Positions 45,140 through 57,439 of a DNA stretch of 64,000 nucleotides are shown here, piece after piece (positions within the stretch are counted from its first letter, which is position 1; the number at the start of each line of letters is the position of its first letter). Below the pieces are notes generated by a model that was not told the origin of the DNA, did not search any database, and was given only the letters and a program-made list of their open reading frames with translations. Source of the DNA: Cryptomeria japonica (lineage: Eukaryota; Streptophyta; Pinopsida; Cupressales; Cupressaceae); assembly GCF_030272615.1 (NCBI RefSeq), contig NC_081408.1:199437341-199501340 (forward strand). The letters run 5' to 3'. A program made the position numbers and the translations under genes.

Positions 45140-47263
45140 TCAAGTGACTGTCTTCCTTGATAAAGGAACTGAGATAGAATTACTAATGTGTGGACTACGT
45201 TTGCCCATATGCGTGTCACCTAAACAAGTTTGGGCATCCCTGACAACAAAGTCCTTCGAGGAAGCTCCATTAAAGGTCCATGATGTATCGCTAGAAGGGA
45301 AAGGATGTGTACAACAAGTGGATGAGGAATGAAGGCTTATGATTGTGAAAAGAAGTGAAAGTAGGATGGCATGATGGAGACTTAGGATCAACAAGTATGC
45401 TTTTTGATTTGAAATTTTAGAACTTTTGCCCCCAGTTATTTTTATATTAGGGGAGATCAACTCTTGTTGTTTTTTCTTCATAGGATTTTTATCCTTGACT
45501 TTGATTTTTTCAGAGTCCAATAGATTTTGATTTTGATTTGGACTAAAGGACTTTTCTTTATTATTGACTTTTAAATTTTTCTTTTCAAAGATTGATTTGT
45601 GATCCCCAATTAGTAAGGGCTTTTGTGATTCTTGTTGATCCAAGTTTGGAAGTGAAGTGGAAATGGAATGAGTGGATGATATGGTAAGGCTATGTGAGCT
45701 CTGAAGAGGGATGACAATACACTCAATAGATTCTTTGTTGGAACCACTCTTAGGACTATTGATATCAAGAGCTGCTTGCACCACTAAAGGAGATTTGCAT
45801 TCGGGCTTAGTAGCCACAACACTAGGTGGTTCATACCCAATTCCTTGTAAATTATTTATAGATTGTTTTTGTCGAGTGAATACCTTAGGAGATAGTGGGA
45901 GTTGATCAACATGAAAGATATACTCACCACATCCCATGTCTTTAAACTTGAACTTTTCTTTGAGCTCTGTTTGTTTTGATGTAGAAGCTTTCAAGGATTC
46001 TGGATCCACATATGTTGATGATGGAATTGCTTCTCTATTGGCTGGGATTGTTATTTCTGATCTAGGTCACAAATTATTGCAATATATGAATGGATTTGGG
46101 TCAGCTTTGATGGTCACTTCAACTCCATTGTGTGGGAACTTGATACATCGATGATATGTAGATGGAATTGTGCTCATCTCATGAATCCATGGATGTCCTA
46201 GCAATATGTTGTATGTAAGCTCTAGATCAAGGACATGACAAACCACATCCTTTGTAACTGGCCCAACTCTGAGAGGTAAAGTGACTATGCCCTTGGATGA
46301 ACACTCTTCATCATCATATGCCTTGATGGTAATTTTGTTTGTAGAATTCACAGCCTTTTCAGAATATCCCAATTGTTTAATAGTGCTCAATGTACAAATG
46401 TTGAGACCCGCTCCTCCATCTATTAGGACTCGCTTTATTCGATGTTTGTGTATGAAGGCTTCAATGTGTAATGGTGCATTATGTGGCTGACTTACGAAGG
46501 CATCGTCAGCTTCTATGAATGTAAGGGAGTGTGGAATGGAAAGGTATCCCACCATGCCTTGAAACTGGTCCACGTTCAAATCAATAGGGATGAAAGTGTC
46601 TCTCAAAGTTTTGTCAAGAATGGCTTTATGTGCAGGGGATATGCATAAGAGCTCGAGGATGGAGATAAGCGCGTGTGTCTTCCCTAACTGTTCTACAAAG
46701 TCATACTTAGGTTTGGTTGATGACGAAGCGGTGTTTTTAGCTAGAGAACCTTGCAAGGTGAATTTACCTCGATGAGTTGTAACATTACATTTAGAGGTAT
46801 GTTCAGAAGAAGATCCAATGCCTTTTAGGACAATCTTGGGTCTTTGGGTAGAATTCTCAGGCGTTTTGTCCTTGATGATAATGGTAGAGACATAATTGTC
46901 TATCGAAATGTGATTATTAGTTGAATGATAGTTATAAGATGCTCTGGTATAGTTGGTTTGGTCATCTGTGGCTGTAGCTTTTCCCTTGTCATGCTTTGGG
47001 AATGGTTCCTTAAACATTTCATGTTCTTGATTGGATGAGTGTCCTTCAATCTCAATGTCACCTCTATCAATAAGATCTTGTATGATGTTCTTCAGTCGAT
47101 GGCAATTTCCTGTCTTGTGGCCCTTGCTCTTATGAAATTCACAATATTCATCATCATTCCACCAATTTGGTTTAACCTTTGGTTCATATGGAGGAAAATC
47201 TGGAATAGTGATTACTTTGTTTGCCACTAGCTTGTTGAAAATTGACTCAAGTGGTTCTCCCAA
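45140..47263 (-). pseudogene. pro: Gypsy-D zinc knuckle, protease and linker
   Basis: One frame with a single stop (46067-46069). Near residue 41 it has CEFHKSKGHKTGNC, a CX2HX4HX4C knuckle of Tat-type gag. Around residue 282 it has VLIDGGAGLNICT, the retropepsin active site with Gly replacing the usual Ser or Thr, and YNILLGHPWIH near residue 351 as the second protease signature. After the stop comes a Ser/Lys-rich linker including GEYIFHVDQLPLSPKVF, which also occurs in Gypsy-B. The protease would release gag and pol products. Cut short by the pol deletion. Confidence 0.8.
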
Positions 47264-49001
47264 TGGAGTGTACTTCCTTTTGTGACTTTGAAGTTGTTTG
47301 AGTATTCACTTGATTGTTTGTAGAGCTTGATCCAGAAAAAATGATTTTTGGTCGTATTGTATTGGCATCAGCAACACCATCATTGACTGTGTTCTTGTTT
47401 TTGTTCCAAAATCTTGGCTTATCTTTTCCTTTAAAGTCATCTTTGTTTTCCTTGAATATCTTAATGACTCCTTGTTCAATTAGGACCTTCTCTATCGCTA
47501 AGCCTTTTTCAATGATGTCCTTGAAGGTGGAAAAACAAGTTTTTATTAGATCATAACCAATGTCTTTGTTAACATTTTGGGTGAACATTTCTACCATTTG
47601 TTTTTGTGGAATTTCACAAGAGCATCTGCTGGCTAGATTGCTCCATCTTTGTAGAAATGATGAAAAAGACTCTCTATCTTTTTGCTTGGTGTTGCACAAA
47701 GTAGTGACTGATATGTCTGTCTCTATGTTGTATGAAAAATGTTGGATAAATGCCTCTGTTAAGTCACCCCGTGACTTAATTCCAGGTGGGAGTTGTGAGA
47801 ACCATTCCATAGCTTGATCACCTAAGCTTTGTGGGAATAATCTCATCAAATATGTCTCTTCTTCTTTTACCTCAATGCAAACTATGAAAAACTATCTTAT
47901 ATGTGCCTTAGGATCTCCTTTGCCTCTATACTTATCAAACTTAGGTGTCACAAAGTGTGTAGGAAATGGAGGCATTGGAATGGTCTTGTCAAATGGATAG
48001 GGACATATGTCTCTCATTGTGTAAGTTGGCTTCGGTGTATTTATGTCCTCCATTTTCTTTTGTAAATCCTTGATTTGTTGCTCCAAATTGTTCTTAGGTG
48101 GAGATTGACTTCTTGGATCATACCCCATGCCTGAAGCACCGGGTGGAGGAGGAGAATGTTGCATATATGGATGATATTGATCATACACATGCTCATATGG
48201 AGGAGGTCTATAATGGTGTTGTGTACGTGTATAAGGAACACTTGGTATAGAGTCATGGTGAGGAATGGAATTTCTACTTTGTCCATGTATACCATACTCT
48301 ACAGGAATGTCATGAGTTTGTTCTAGTGCGTTGCCCCCAAATTTGATGCGGGGTTTTCTTATGTCCAACTTTTGAGCATGCATTTGAATATCCAATTGCT
48401 TTGGTGGTTTGTCCTTAGCATTGGCATGTGATTGAGTATGTTTTTCTACATAAGACTTCCATAATGGTCTGCGAAGGTGAGTATCATATGCTTGACCATG
48501 TGTATGTGGGACCTCTGGTTTTTGAAACAAAGATGATGGTGATTCAGGCACCATATGTGGTCCTCTATTGCCTCCACTATTAGGCCTCCTTTGATCCATG
48601 TTGAGGTGAGGTTGTTGCAAAGGTCGATTTTCCATTATTTGAGACATGTCAAAATCATGAGGGATCTTGGCTCCACTATGTGCCATCACTTGTAAGAAAT
48701 ATTGTCTATCTGTCTTCATTATTTCCTCAACCAATCTATTGAAATGGGGATCCATAATTGTGTCTTCCACTTCTACTAAATGTATGGAAAAGTTGTCCAT
48801 ATTGTCATTGTGTATATCATTGTTGTTTGTAGTGTCCATGTTCTCAACATTGGGAATGTTTCTATAGGCATCCATGTTAGGTAATGTGTTATGATCAGAA
48901 TTGAAAAAGACATCATTGTCATACTCATAGACACTCATGTTTGTGAACTCTGGAGCCTCTTTAGTTTCTCTCTTAGATTTTTGGGAATGGGTTTCAACCA
49001 T
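47247..49001 (-). pseudogene. gag: Gypsy-D gag
   Basis: ATG at 49001, one frame to 47247 with one stop near 47892. The N-terminal part is acidic and Asn/Asp-rich, then Pro/His/Tyr-rich, with a short helix (LEQQIKDLQKKMEDI). The capsid region has FVTPKFDKYRGKGDPKAH and LFPQSLGDQAMEWFSQLPPG, the standard retrotransposon gag pattern, then SFLQRWSNLASRC. The zinc knuckle is in another frame starting at 47263, with a 17-bp overlap. Comparison with the knuckle frame (KYTPLGEPLESIF) suggests a simple indel, though a programmed shift cannot be excluded. Confidence 0.8.
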
Positions 49002-51542
49002 GAACTAGGTCTTGACCAAGATGTGTGAGACTAGATGAAAATGGAAAGAGTATGGAAGACTAAGAGTTGGATGGAATGTAAATGAATCTGAGGTGTACTT
49101 GCAATGTCCAAAGTGTAAGACCAAGTATGTATGTAGTAGAGTAGGTGTGACTTCCAAAGAGATGGTAGTTTCTCTTGATGAGGTAAGTTGACCTTGACTC
49201 TAAGTAAGACCAAATGAGACCCAAAGGTGATAGACCTTGATGAGGGACCACTTAGCAAAATGTTGTTGTATGTAGTATGTTGACAAAGCGAGATGAGGAC
49301 AAGAAAGTGACCTTTTGACTCAATTTTAGACAAATGTGAATGTAATGTAAGGTGTAAAGCAATGATGAACTTTGTGAGACCCAAAGGTAGGTTGAATGCT
49401 AGATGAAAATCTAGAGAAATAACTTAGGAAGCTCAATAAGTCTGAAATTGACTTCTCTTGTTTGCTAGACTGTAAATTTTTCCAATTTGTGAAGTTATTG
49501 TTATGACCAAATCTGAATATTTGACTATTTTTCGTGACAAGAGGACACAATGTTGATGAGGACTCAATGTTTGCAAGCGTTTAGACTCAAAATGACTCCA
49601 AGAAAAGTGTGTTGTTTGATGTAAGAATTTTTTGCATACACTTGAAGACACAAAAGACACAATGTTTTAATGTTTGGTCTTGAATGTTTGATAGTTCAAA
49701 ATAAGACAAGCACAATTCTTATGGTTGGCCAGGACAATAGTTGTTGATCCCACATGGAGTTTCCCCCGAGGCTACGCTATTCAGAGAGGATACTTAGATG
49801 CTTGAACCCACTGGCTCCACCCTTGGCACTCACTTCTTGGGGCAGCCAAGCATTAGTCTCCATGAAAACTCCTCGTGGCGAACTTTATATTTCTACTAAG
49901 AACCGTATGTGTGTGGGCCGCTACCAGAGGTCCGACCTCCTGCCCCAACAACTAGAAGGATTTTGGCTTCTAAAACAAAAAAGGTGCTAGTAAGGGCATC
50001 CACTCATGTGGCCATACATACGACACTTTTAGCTCAGTCAATACAGAAGGCTCCCAGCCGGTAGGGGTTACACCCTACAACTGATCAAATAAATTTGATC
50101 AAACGGGTTTATGGGGAGACATAGTGTCGGTATGAACTAATTGGCACACGTTATCCATAGTTTTCACCATGGATATAGTTGTTTATAGTGGTTCAGAAGA
50201 GGTAGGCTTTCCTCGCTACCACTTGGGTCGTTCTCTCCTCACTAGTAGTCCTAATGACCACATGGGGAGACATGCCCTCTAAAGATTAAACCAAAAGAGC
50301 CTATTGCCCAAGACACAAAGGACACTGGTTCAATTTTAGTGCACCAATTGAAGTGTTTGATAATCTATGAAAACAAGGCACACAATAAATATCAAAAGAA
50401 AATCCTTGTCAAGGTCCTGAAACAAATATTTGTTAGTAGTTTGGATTGTTTCAAATGATCACCCCTTCCTGCAAGCACACAAGTTAGGTAAATTTTAGAT
50501 CCAAAAGACTTTGTGATATAGAGGCCTTCAACAATGTGTTTTGTTGACCAATTAAAATATCTAATTCATCATAAAAAAAAACCACCTATAAAATTTCAAG
50601 AGATTTCCAGAAATGTAAGAAAAACCAAAAAATTTGTTAATTTGCTCGAAAAATTATTTTTTTATGAAAAATCATAAAAAATTCATATAAAATGCAAAAT
50701 CGATCCAAAAAATCTGAAATTTTTATTGGAGAGTCCTAATGGTCTTCCAAACCTGCATAAAAAAAAATTCTGAAATAAATTCAAGCAGTTTGTGAGATAT
50801 GAGTAAAATAATGGAAAACCCTAATTTTCAAAGATCCAATTTTTTAGGAATGATTTTGCATCAAATTTAAAATTAAAAAAAAAATATCCTATGTATAATT
50901 CTAAGAGATTTTCAAAAATATAAGAAAATCCAAAAAATTCGCTAATTTGCTCTCAAAATTAATTTTTTATGAAAAATCATAAACAATTCATATAAAATGA
51001 AACCTTGATCCAAAAAATATGAAATTTTTACTGGATACCTCTGATAATTTTCCTGACCTACAAAAAATTTTTGATCTCAAAATTCAAAGCCGTTTGTGAG
51101 CTTTGACAAAAATAAGAAAAAACCCTAATTTTTAAAGATCTAATTTTTAGGGAAATATTTTGTATCAAAATTAAAATCACAAAGAACAGATCATGTGTAT
51201 AAATCAGAGATATTTTCAAAAATAAAATAAAATCTTAAAAATTTACTAATTTGCTCTCAAAATTAATTTTTTATGAAAAATCATAAAAAAATCATGGAAA
51301 ATGCAAATGTCCTCCAAAAATTCTGAATTTTGGATTGGGAGCTACTAATACTGTACTCAACCTACAAACAAAATTTGGTGCAAAATTTCTTAGCCGTTTG
51401 TGAGATCAGAGCAAATCTCTCCAAGATCTTGATTTTGTGTCCAAAACCCTAGCTGCACAAGGTTATTCTCCAAATTGTTTTACAAAACAACAATATATGG
51501 TTAGGCAAACTTGCAAAAGACATAGATCTAACAAAAATTCAT
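49002..51542 (-). other. Gypsy-D long 5' leader
   Basis: No gene. 49740-49980 resembles the Gypsy-A leader at 24590-24790. The minus strand has GTGTGCTTGCAG before GAAGGGG at 50469, a good 3' splice-site string. The part nearest the primer site is three tandem 304-bp repeats. Confidence 0.5.
50560..51450. repeat. Three tandem repeats of about 304 bp in the Gypsy-D leader
   Basis: The string TTTGCTC begins at 50641, 50946 and 51250. Each unit contains ATTTTTTATGAAAAATCATA followed by a GTTTGTGAG segment and a CCCTAATTTT end. The units are diverged but alignable by eye. Confidence 0.75.
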
Positions 51543-51563
51543 GTCCCACCGGGCGTGCCAAAA
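51543..51563 (-). other. Gypsy-D primer-binding site
   Basis: The minus strand reads TTTTGGCACGCCCGGTGGGA right after the LTR end CCATATACA. Nearly the same string is at 7581 on the plus strand. Confidence 0.7.
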
Positions 51564-52362
51564 TGTATATGGTGAAAATGGATAACAATAACATTGAAAG
51601 ACTAAATGAATTCAACAACAAAACCCTAGCCTAACAACAACAAAGATCCACCATAACATATGAAAATTACCTAAGACAATGCAAATCAAATGAAATCACA
51701 AAGATTATACCATCACATGTCCAATAGGGTTTGGATCTCCATTCTTCCTATCTCCATTGATCTTGCTTGATATATTTGCTCTCAGATTTTATGTGTGCAC
51801 AAGATCTCAACAAAGAACGAAAGTGTGGTTGCAAGTAGGCTTGATCGCATATGCAAGTTCGAAAGCGTAGTCGAAGAGTCAACTGATTGGGATGCATAGA
51901 TTGATTCATTAGGGTTGATAATGAAGGAATAATTTCCTTATATAGAAGACACCATAAGAAATGGAGGGATAAGATTGAGAGGTGTAAAAGAGGTTCGCTA
52001 TGATTAGAGGGTAGGTAAAGAAAATAAGAAAATAATGAGAGGGTAGGTAGTGTATGAATTAAGAGATGAATGACATGTGTCATGGGTAGAAAAGGCTAAT
52101 GAATTAATTAAATAAATAAAGATTCATTTAATTAATAGAAGAAGTGGGATCAATTAAATAAATAAGATATTTATTTAATTTAGGAAAAATGATAATTTAA
52201 ATAAATAAATGTATTTATTTAAATGAGAAATAAGGCTAGAAGAGGATAAATGAATTAATTAATTAAATAAAGATTTATTTAATTAATAGAAGAATTAGGC
52301 TAAAGTAATTAAATAAATAAAGATATTTATTTAATTAGACAGGACAATTTTAGGTGTCTACA
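51564..52362 (-). repeat. Gypsy-D 5' LTR (right copy)
   Basis: TGTATATGGTG to GGTGTCTACA, 799 bp, minus-strand TATA box at 51936-51948. Followed by the GATAC duplication. Confidence 0.9.
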
Positions 52363-53580
52363 GATACAAATCCTAATTCTGAGGTACTATATATAGTAGA
52401 TGTTGATACTCAAAAAGTTAACATTCTGGTAGACAAGGACACAACCGGTAAGATTGATATGGCTAGTGAGCCACTACACACAAGAAAAACTGATAACACA
52501 CAAGAAAAACTGACAGATGATAACACAGGGCAACATGCAAAAACACAAACAGAGCAACAAACAGAACAACAAGAAGAGTAACAGGCTCCAGAACAACAAC
52601 AGGGTAATGCAGAATCAGTGCCACCATCAATAGGTGAACAAAGAAAACCATTACTTAAGGAAATGTAAACACAGACTAAACTACCAGAGGTCACTACAAG
52701 CAAGGTATTTCCCCCACCGACGGAATTCAGAATGTTGGTTCCTCCTCTGGAGGATTTAATTCAACTAATGTAACTGAAGTCCTTTTAGATTCTTTAAAGA
52801 AAATAATAGATTGTAGTTCATAGGCTTATAAAGCTATAGATGACACAATTCCAATTTTGAAGATGATAGCTCCAAAATGCAATGTAGATAATAAGGATTC
52901 ATTGAGTCAACTTGACACTTTGTCTAAGTATATTACCGACAACACAGTGACAGTTGAACAAATAAAGGAAGATGCATTCAAAGAGAAGTTAGAAAAAGAA
53001 AAATAGAAATTCTTTGAGGATCAAATAAAGAAGTGTACAAGGGAATTTGACACACTTCTACTGGAACTGTGTAGCACACTTAAAGAATTCAAAACTTTGT
53101 ACAAAGATACTTGCAAGACAAACTTTTTGACCATTGACATTGACAAGAAAATGAGCAAGATACAGGAAGAAATTAATAAACTAGCTGACAATTTTATTAA
53201 TTCATCTGATTCATTATGACTTTTTGAGCAAAAGATAATAGGTTTTGAGGAAGAGTTACTAAAGATAGGAAGAGAAAAGGAAAGAATAAAAAGTAAGGCA
53301 CGAGATCTTAAATGGAGACTAAGTCCAAAAGTGGACTACCTAGCATCTTTAAGGAAAGAAATATTTGAGTCATTAGTACAAGGATAGAAAAAACTGACAG
53401 AGCAAATGCAGCACCTCACCGGTACAGTTCAAAGAACATAGGCAACAATAAAAGATAGTAAAAATTTTCTTGAAAGTCTGAACTTAGTTTTGGTAGATCT
53501 TTTTCAAATTGTAACCACTCGGTTGCAAGGTTGAGACAAGAAACCACACTCTATTGACACTTTGACAACCTTTGTCATTG
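52363..53580 (+). pseudogene. Copia-H extra ORF, C-terminal piece
   Basis: Resumes in frame at the duplicated GAT codon at 52363. It first has a Thr/Gln-rich acidic stretch (KTQTEQQTEQQEE), then a long Lys/Glu-rich coiled coil (about 52900-53500, e.g. KKMSKIQEEINKLADNF and EELLKIGREKERIKSKA), and ends near TFVIDAKGE. Several TAG and TGA stops. The coiled coil recalls the C-terminal end of the Copia-F extra ORF. The closing Ala-Lys-Gly sequence merges with purine-rich DNA, as in Sirevirus 3' ends. Function unknown. Confidence 0.65.
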
Positions 53581-53759
53581 ATGCCAAAGGGGAGTAGTGG
53601 AATGAGAAAAATATAATTTGCAAAAGAGTCATCTACTCAGGGGGAGTACACATTCTTTTGGTACACAATTTTTGGTAAGACAATTCCGACAGATTCTTTT
53701 TGGATGATAGTTTTTGGATTTTTCTCATGAGTGTTGCCATCAATGCCAAAGGGGCAGAT
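53581..53759 (+). other. Copia-H 3' untranslated end and polypurine tract
   Basis: Two purine tracts, AAAGGGGAGTAG (about 53589) and CTCAGGGGGAGTAC (about 53636), precede the terminal AATGCCAAAGGGGCAGAT at the LTR edge. Multiple purine tracts before the 3' LTR are a Sirevirus trait. Confidence 0.6.
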
Positions 53760-54550
53760 TGTTGGCAAATGCACACTCCAATGAGACATTGTAGGTGATT
53801 GAAGGTTTTGTCATTGATGGCAAGCTTACAATCCTATGACACCAGCAAGGCATTCCACCAGCACTAGCAAGATCAGACTCTACATCGACAGTGAAAGGAA
53901 GCATACCGACACAGAGGCCGACATGAATTTTGTTGTAACATATTTTGTTTATTATTGTAAAAACATTGTAAGCCGATTTGGCAAGATGTAAAGTGACTCT
54001 TATATAAGAGAGTTCATTATAGAACATTGTAATGATGTAGGATTATTATGGAGGAATGTAATTAGGCGAAATAAGGTAGGCCTATCATGCGAATTATAGG
54101 TTAAGGGTTTATGTAAGAAGTAGAGCAGAAACCGGTATTGGATCTGGCATTATAGATGCTATTTTGAAGCAGTACAAGACATTGGATTTATATAATCTAT
54201 TTTGTAAGTCAGTGAGACTTCCTATTTTGTATTTGAGTAGTGAGCTCTAGGTACTTGGCCTTCCTACATGTGCAGGCCCCTCTTGTAGCAGTAATATTCT
54301 CTTATTGGCCAGTAAGTGAATATTGTGGGTCACAAATCCCACCGAGGTTTTTCCCACACTGGGTTTCCTCATTAAATCATTGTGTTATGGTGTGTTTTTC
54401 ATGTGGTTGCTGTTATCTCTATTTATTGCATTACTTTCTGTTTACCAATACACAGTATTAATATGTTCTGCATGTTTTAAGTTGAAAAATTGCTCATACC
54501 GGTTAGATACTGATTCACCCCCCGTCTCAGTATCTATGGGAATCCTAACA
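53760..54550 (+). repeat. 3' LTR of Copia-H
   Basis: TGTTGGCAAATGC to GGGAATCCTAACA, 791 bp, TATA-like TATATAAGAG at 54001. Confidence 0.9.
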
Positions 54551-57439
54551 TTTTGTGGGTATTTCTAATATTATTGATGTTTTGTTGAACTTCTTCATCT
54601 TTATATAGCCATTGTAGCACATCTTTGTCCTCTATTTCCTTAGATAATGTCCCATCACTAACAAATGCACCATCAAATATTGGAAGATGTTTTACAACTA
54701 GTTATTGTTTTAAGTTTGATGGTTTACCACAAGATTTAGGAGAAAGTGGTAACTGTGATAGTGAATATTCTCCATTCCCTCGATCCCTTAGCTGTATCTG
54801 TTTTTCAAAACTTGACTAGATTAAGAAAAATAATTTTTCCTTGGATTCTGTGGTTGAATACAATGCCTCTCTATTATGCAGAACAATGAACTCTTGTGTT
54901 GGTTACAAATTACTACAATATTAGAATGGATTTGAGTCTGCTAAAATTGTGATTTCTTGCCCATTGTATAGAAACTTTAGGAACTGGTGATTAGTTGAAG
55001 GAATATATTGTATGTCATGAATCCATGGTCTTCCCAAAAGTATGTTGTATGATAAATCTAGGTCTAGGACTTGGCATGCTGTATCTTTCTGCAAGGGTCC
55101 TACTCTAATGGGTAATACAACAATTTCTTTGGAGGAACATTCATCTTCATCATATTCTTTGATTGTGATCTTTTTTACGGGGATCAACTACATCTTCAGA
55201 ATACCCTAAAGAACGAACAAGACTTAATGAGCAAATATTCAAGCCAACTCTTCCATCTATTAGGACACATTTAACTCACGTTTTATTTATAAGGACTTCA
55301 ATATGCAATGGAGCATTGTGGTGATGTTGTAAAGACATGCCATCTTCTTCTGTGAATGATAAGAAATGAGGAGCTATGAGGTGTCCCACCATAGTTTGGA
55401 ATTGATCTTACATCAAGATATTTGGATACCGTTGTATCTACTAGTGCTCTTTCTAAGATTTCTTTATGTGTGGGTGAAAGTTTTAAAAGTTCTAAAATTA
55501 ATATTTGTGTGGGATTTTTCTATAATTGATCCACCAAACTATGTTGTTTTAAAGTGGATGACGTGTTAGTTGTAGGACCCGACAAAACAAGTTTGGCTTT
55601 GCTTCTCATGATAGCATGAGCGGGTTCTTGTTGTTGCTTCTCTTTCACCACAATCACATTAACTGCGTTATCATAAGTATGAGCATAGTTCACTTTTCTT
55701 TTACCCTTCTCATAATTAGGAAGTGGAGTTTTAAAAGCTGTGTGCAATTCGTTTGTCGTATGCCCATCCACAGTTGTTACACTGTTATCAATCAAATCTT
55801 GGATGACGTGTTTTAACTACTGACAATCATCTGTTTGGTGTCCTTTGTTTTGATGGAACTCACAATAATGGTTGTCATTCCACCAAGCAGGTTTTACCTT
55901 GGGTTCAAAGTTTCTTTCTTCTGGCAAGGTAATCAATTTGTTTGCAAGAAGTGTCTTTAAGGATGACCCAAGTGCTTCACCAATGTTGGTAAATTTCCTG
56001 CAAAATAAATTATTGAAAGATGCTTTTTGTTGATTATTATCTTGTTGAATTGTTGTTATGTGATTTGATAGATTGAAAACCAGTTGCTTTGGTTTCACAT
56101 TATTATTATCATCCACTATTCCAACATTGACGATGTTTCAATTTCTATTCCAAAATTTGGGTTTATCATTGTTGGTATTATTGTTGGGAGGAGGATTAAC
56201 TCCTTATTTGTATATCTTCAACTCTCCCTTCTTTACCATAGCTTCTTCCATCTTGATTCCATTATCAATCATCTTTTTGAAAATTGGATGACATTGCATT
56301 TTTATGTTATAACTCATTTGTTTGTTTAGATTGTAAATGAATATGTCCATCTTTTCATATTCTAGCACTATACGAGGATATCATACAAATAATTCTCTCC
56401 ATCTCTATAAAAATGTCATGAAAGGTTCTCCACTCTTTTTTTTGGTGTTACACAAGTCTATCATTGTGACCTCATGTTGTATGTTGTAAGAGTATTGTGA
56501 AACAAAATTGTCCACCAATTCTGAGAACGATCTAATTCTGGGTGGAAGTTTCGAGAACCATTCCATAGCTTGTCCACTTAAGATCTTTGGAAATAAACTC
56601 ATTAAGTATGTGTCCTCATGTGTGAACTCTATTCTCATCATGCAAAATTATCATATATGATCTTGAGGATCAGAGTTTCCATTATATTTGCCATATCTAG
56701 GAGTTTCACAATTTGTAGGAAAAGGTATCATGTTAAGACTTCTGTCAAATGGATAAGGACAAATTTCTTGAAGCAAATACCTCTTAGTAAATCCCCTTTA
56801 TATATCTTGAATTTGCATTTGAAGCATTTGTATCTGCTGCATGAGAGCTAAGAGAGGATCATCGACATGATTTCTCCTTGTATCATCATGATCCCTTCTT
56901 GTATCATCATTAGGTCTTCGTGTGCTCTCATTGGTTCTTATGTCATCATGATTCCTTCTTGTGTCATCATTAGTTCTTCATGCATACTCATTAGTTATTT
57001 TGTCATCATGATTCCTTCTTGTGTCATCATTAGGTCTTTGTGTATACTCATTGGTTCTTGTGTCATCATGATTCCTTCTTGTTTCATCATTAGTTCTTCG
57101 TGCATCCTCATTATTTCTTCATGCGTCCTCATGAGTTCTTGTATCATCAGGAATTATTGTGTCATTCTTTTTGTAAATGAAAATTTCTTCATTTTGTTTA
57201 TTATCATTGTAAGTGTCACTTGATCCTCCCCTTGGTCTTAAATTGTTTACGTCAAAACCTTGGGGGAGTGTAGCACCAGATTTTACTAACATTAGGAAGT
57301 ATTTTTTATTTTTTACCCTCCAATATTTTCTCCATGAATTTATCATAGGATCTAGTTTGATTTCTATGATGTGTTGATCTGTTATCTCTTCTTCTTGTAT
57401 TTCATTTTTGTGTGCCACTTCCTCATGATCTTCTGCCAT
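54551..57439 (-). pseudogene. gag-pro: Gypsy-B gag and protease
   Basis: From the ATG at 57439 one frame runs to about 55520 with stops. It holds an acidic N-terminus, the 22-residue repeats at 56860-57150, the capsid motif LFPKILSGQAMEWFSKLPPR, and the knuckle CEFHQNKGHQTDDC. A frameshift leads to the protease C-terminal half at 55187-54921 (DLSYNILLGRPWIHDI); the catalytic Asp region lies in the decayed gap just upstream. The linker GEYSLSQLPLSPK at about 54720-54780 matches Gypsy-D. Gypsy-B and Gypsy-D are related but distinct families. The rest of pol was lost at the Copia-H junction. Confidence 0.75.
56860..57150. repeat. 66-bp repeats in Gypsy-B gag
   Basis: Four or more units built on GTGTCATCATGATTCCTTCT and a following TCATCATTAGTTCTT. 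On the minus strand each encodes a charged RRNHDDTRTNEYTQRPNDDT-type 22-residue unit in frame with gag. Confidence 0.75.

Larger units (their letters stand above)
40813..52362 (-). mobile_element. Gypsy-D: Tat-type gypsy element with antisense PMD gene, pol deleted
   Basis: Inserted in the Copia-H extra ORF between GATAC at 40808-40812 and GATAC at 52363-52367, a perfect 5-bp duplication. LTRs are 851 and 799 bp; the difference is a 52-bp tandem duplication near 40880-40975 of the left one. On the minus strand the order is 5' LTR, primer site, leader, gag, protease, spacer, C-terminal end of integrase, non-coding DNA, antisense PMD gene, polypurine tract, 3' LTR. I find no reverse transcriptase or RNase H motif, so it is a deletion derivative. 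Confidence 0.9.
38931..54550 (+). mobile_element. Copia-H: LTR - extra ORF - LTR, gag-pol deleted, split by Gypsy-D
   Basis: About 165 bp of a copia 3' end and its polypurine tract lead into LTR 39097-39905. The extra ORF follows immediately, with no primer site, gag or pol between, then a second polypurine tract and LTR 53760-54550. The extra ORF is interrupted by Gypsy-D with the duplication GATAC. The first LTR therefore seems to be both a 3' LTR and the head of a deletion derivative. Confidence 0.75.

Noticed and set aside
47247-47263. 17-bp gag/knuckle overlap in Gypsy-D as programmed frameshifting
   Set aside because: The knuckle frame reads conserved gag sequence upstream of its ATG, which fits a simple indel. 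I see no clear slippery site and pseudoknot.
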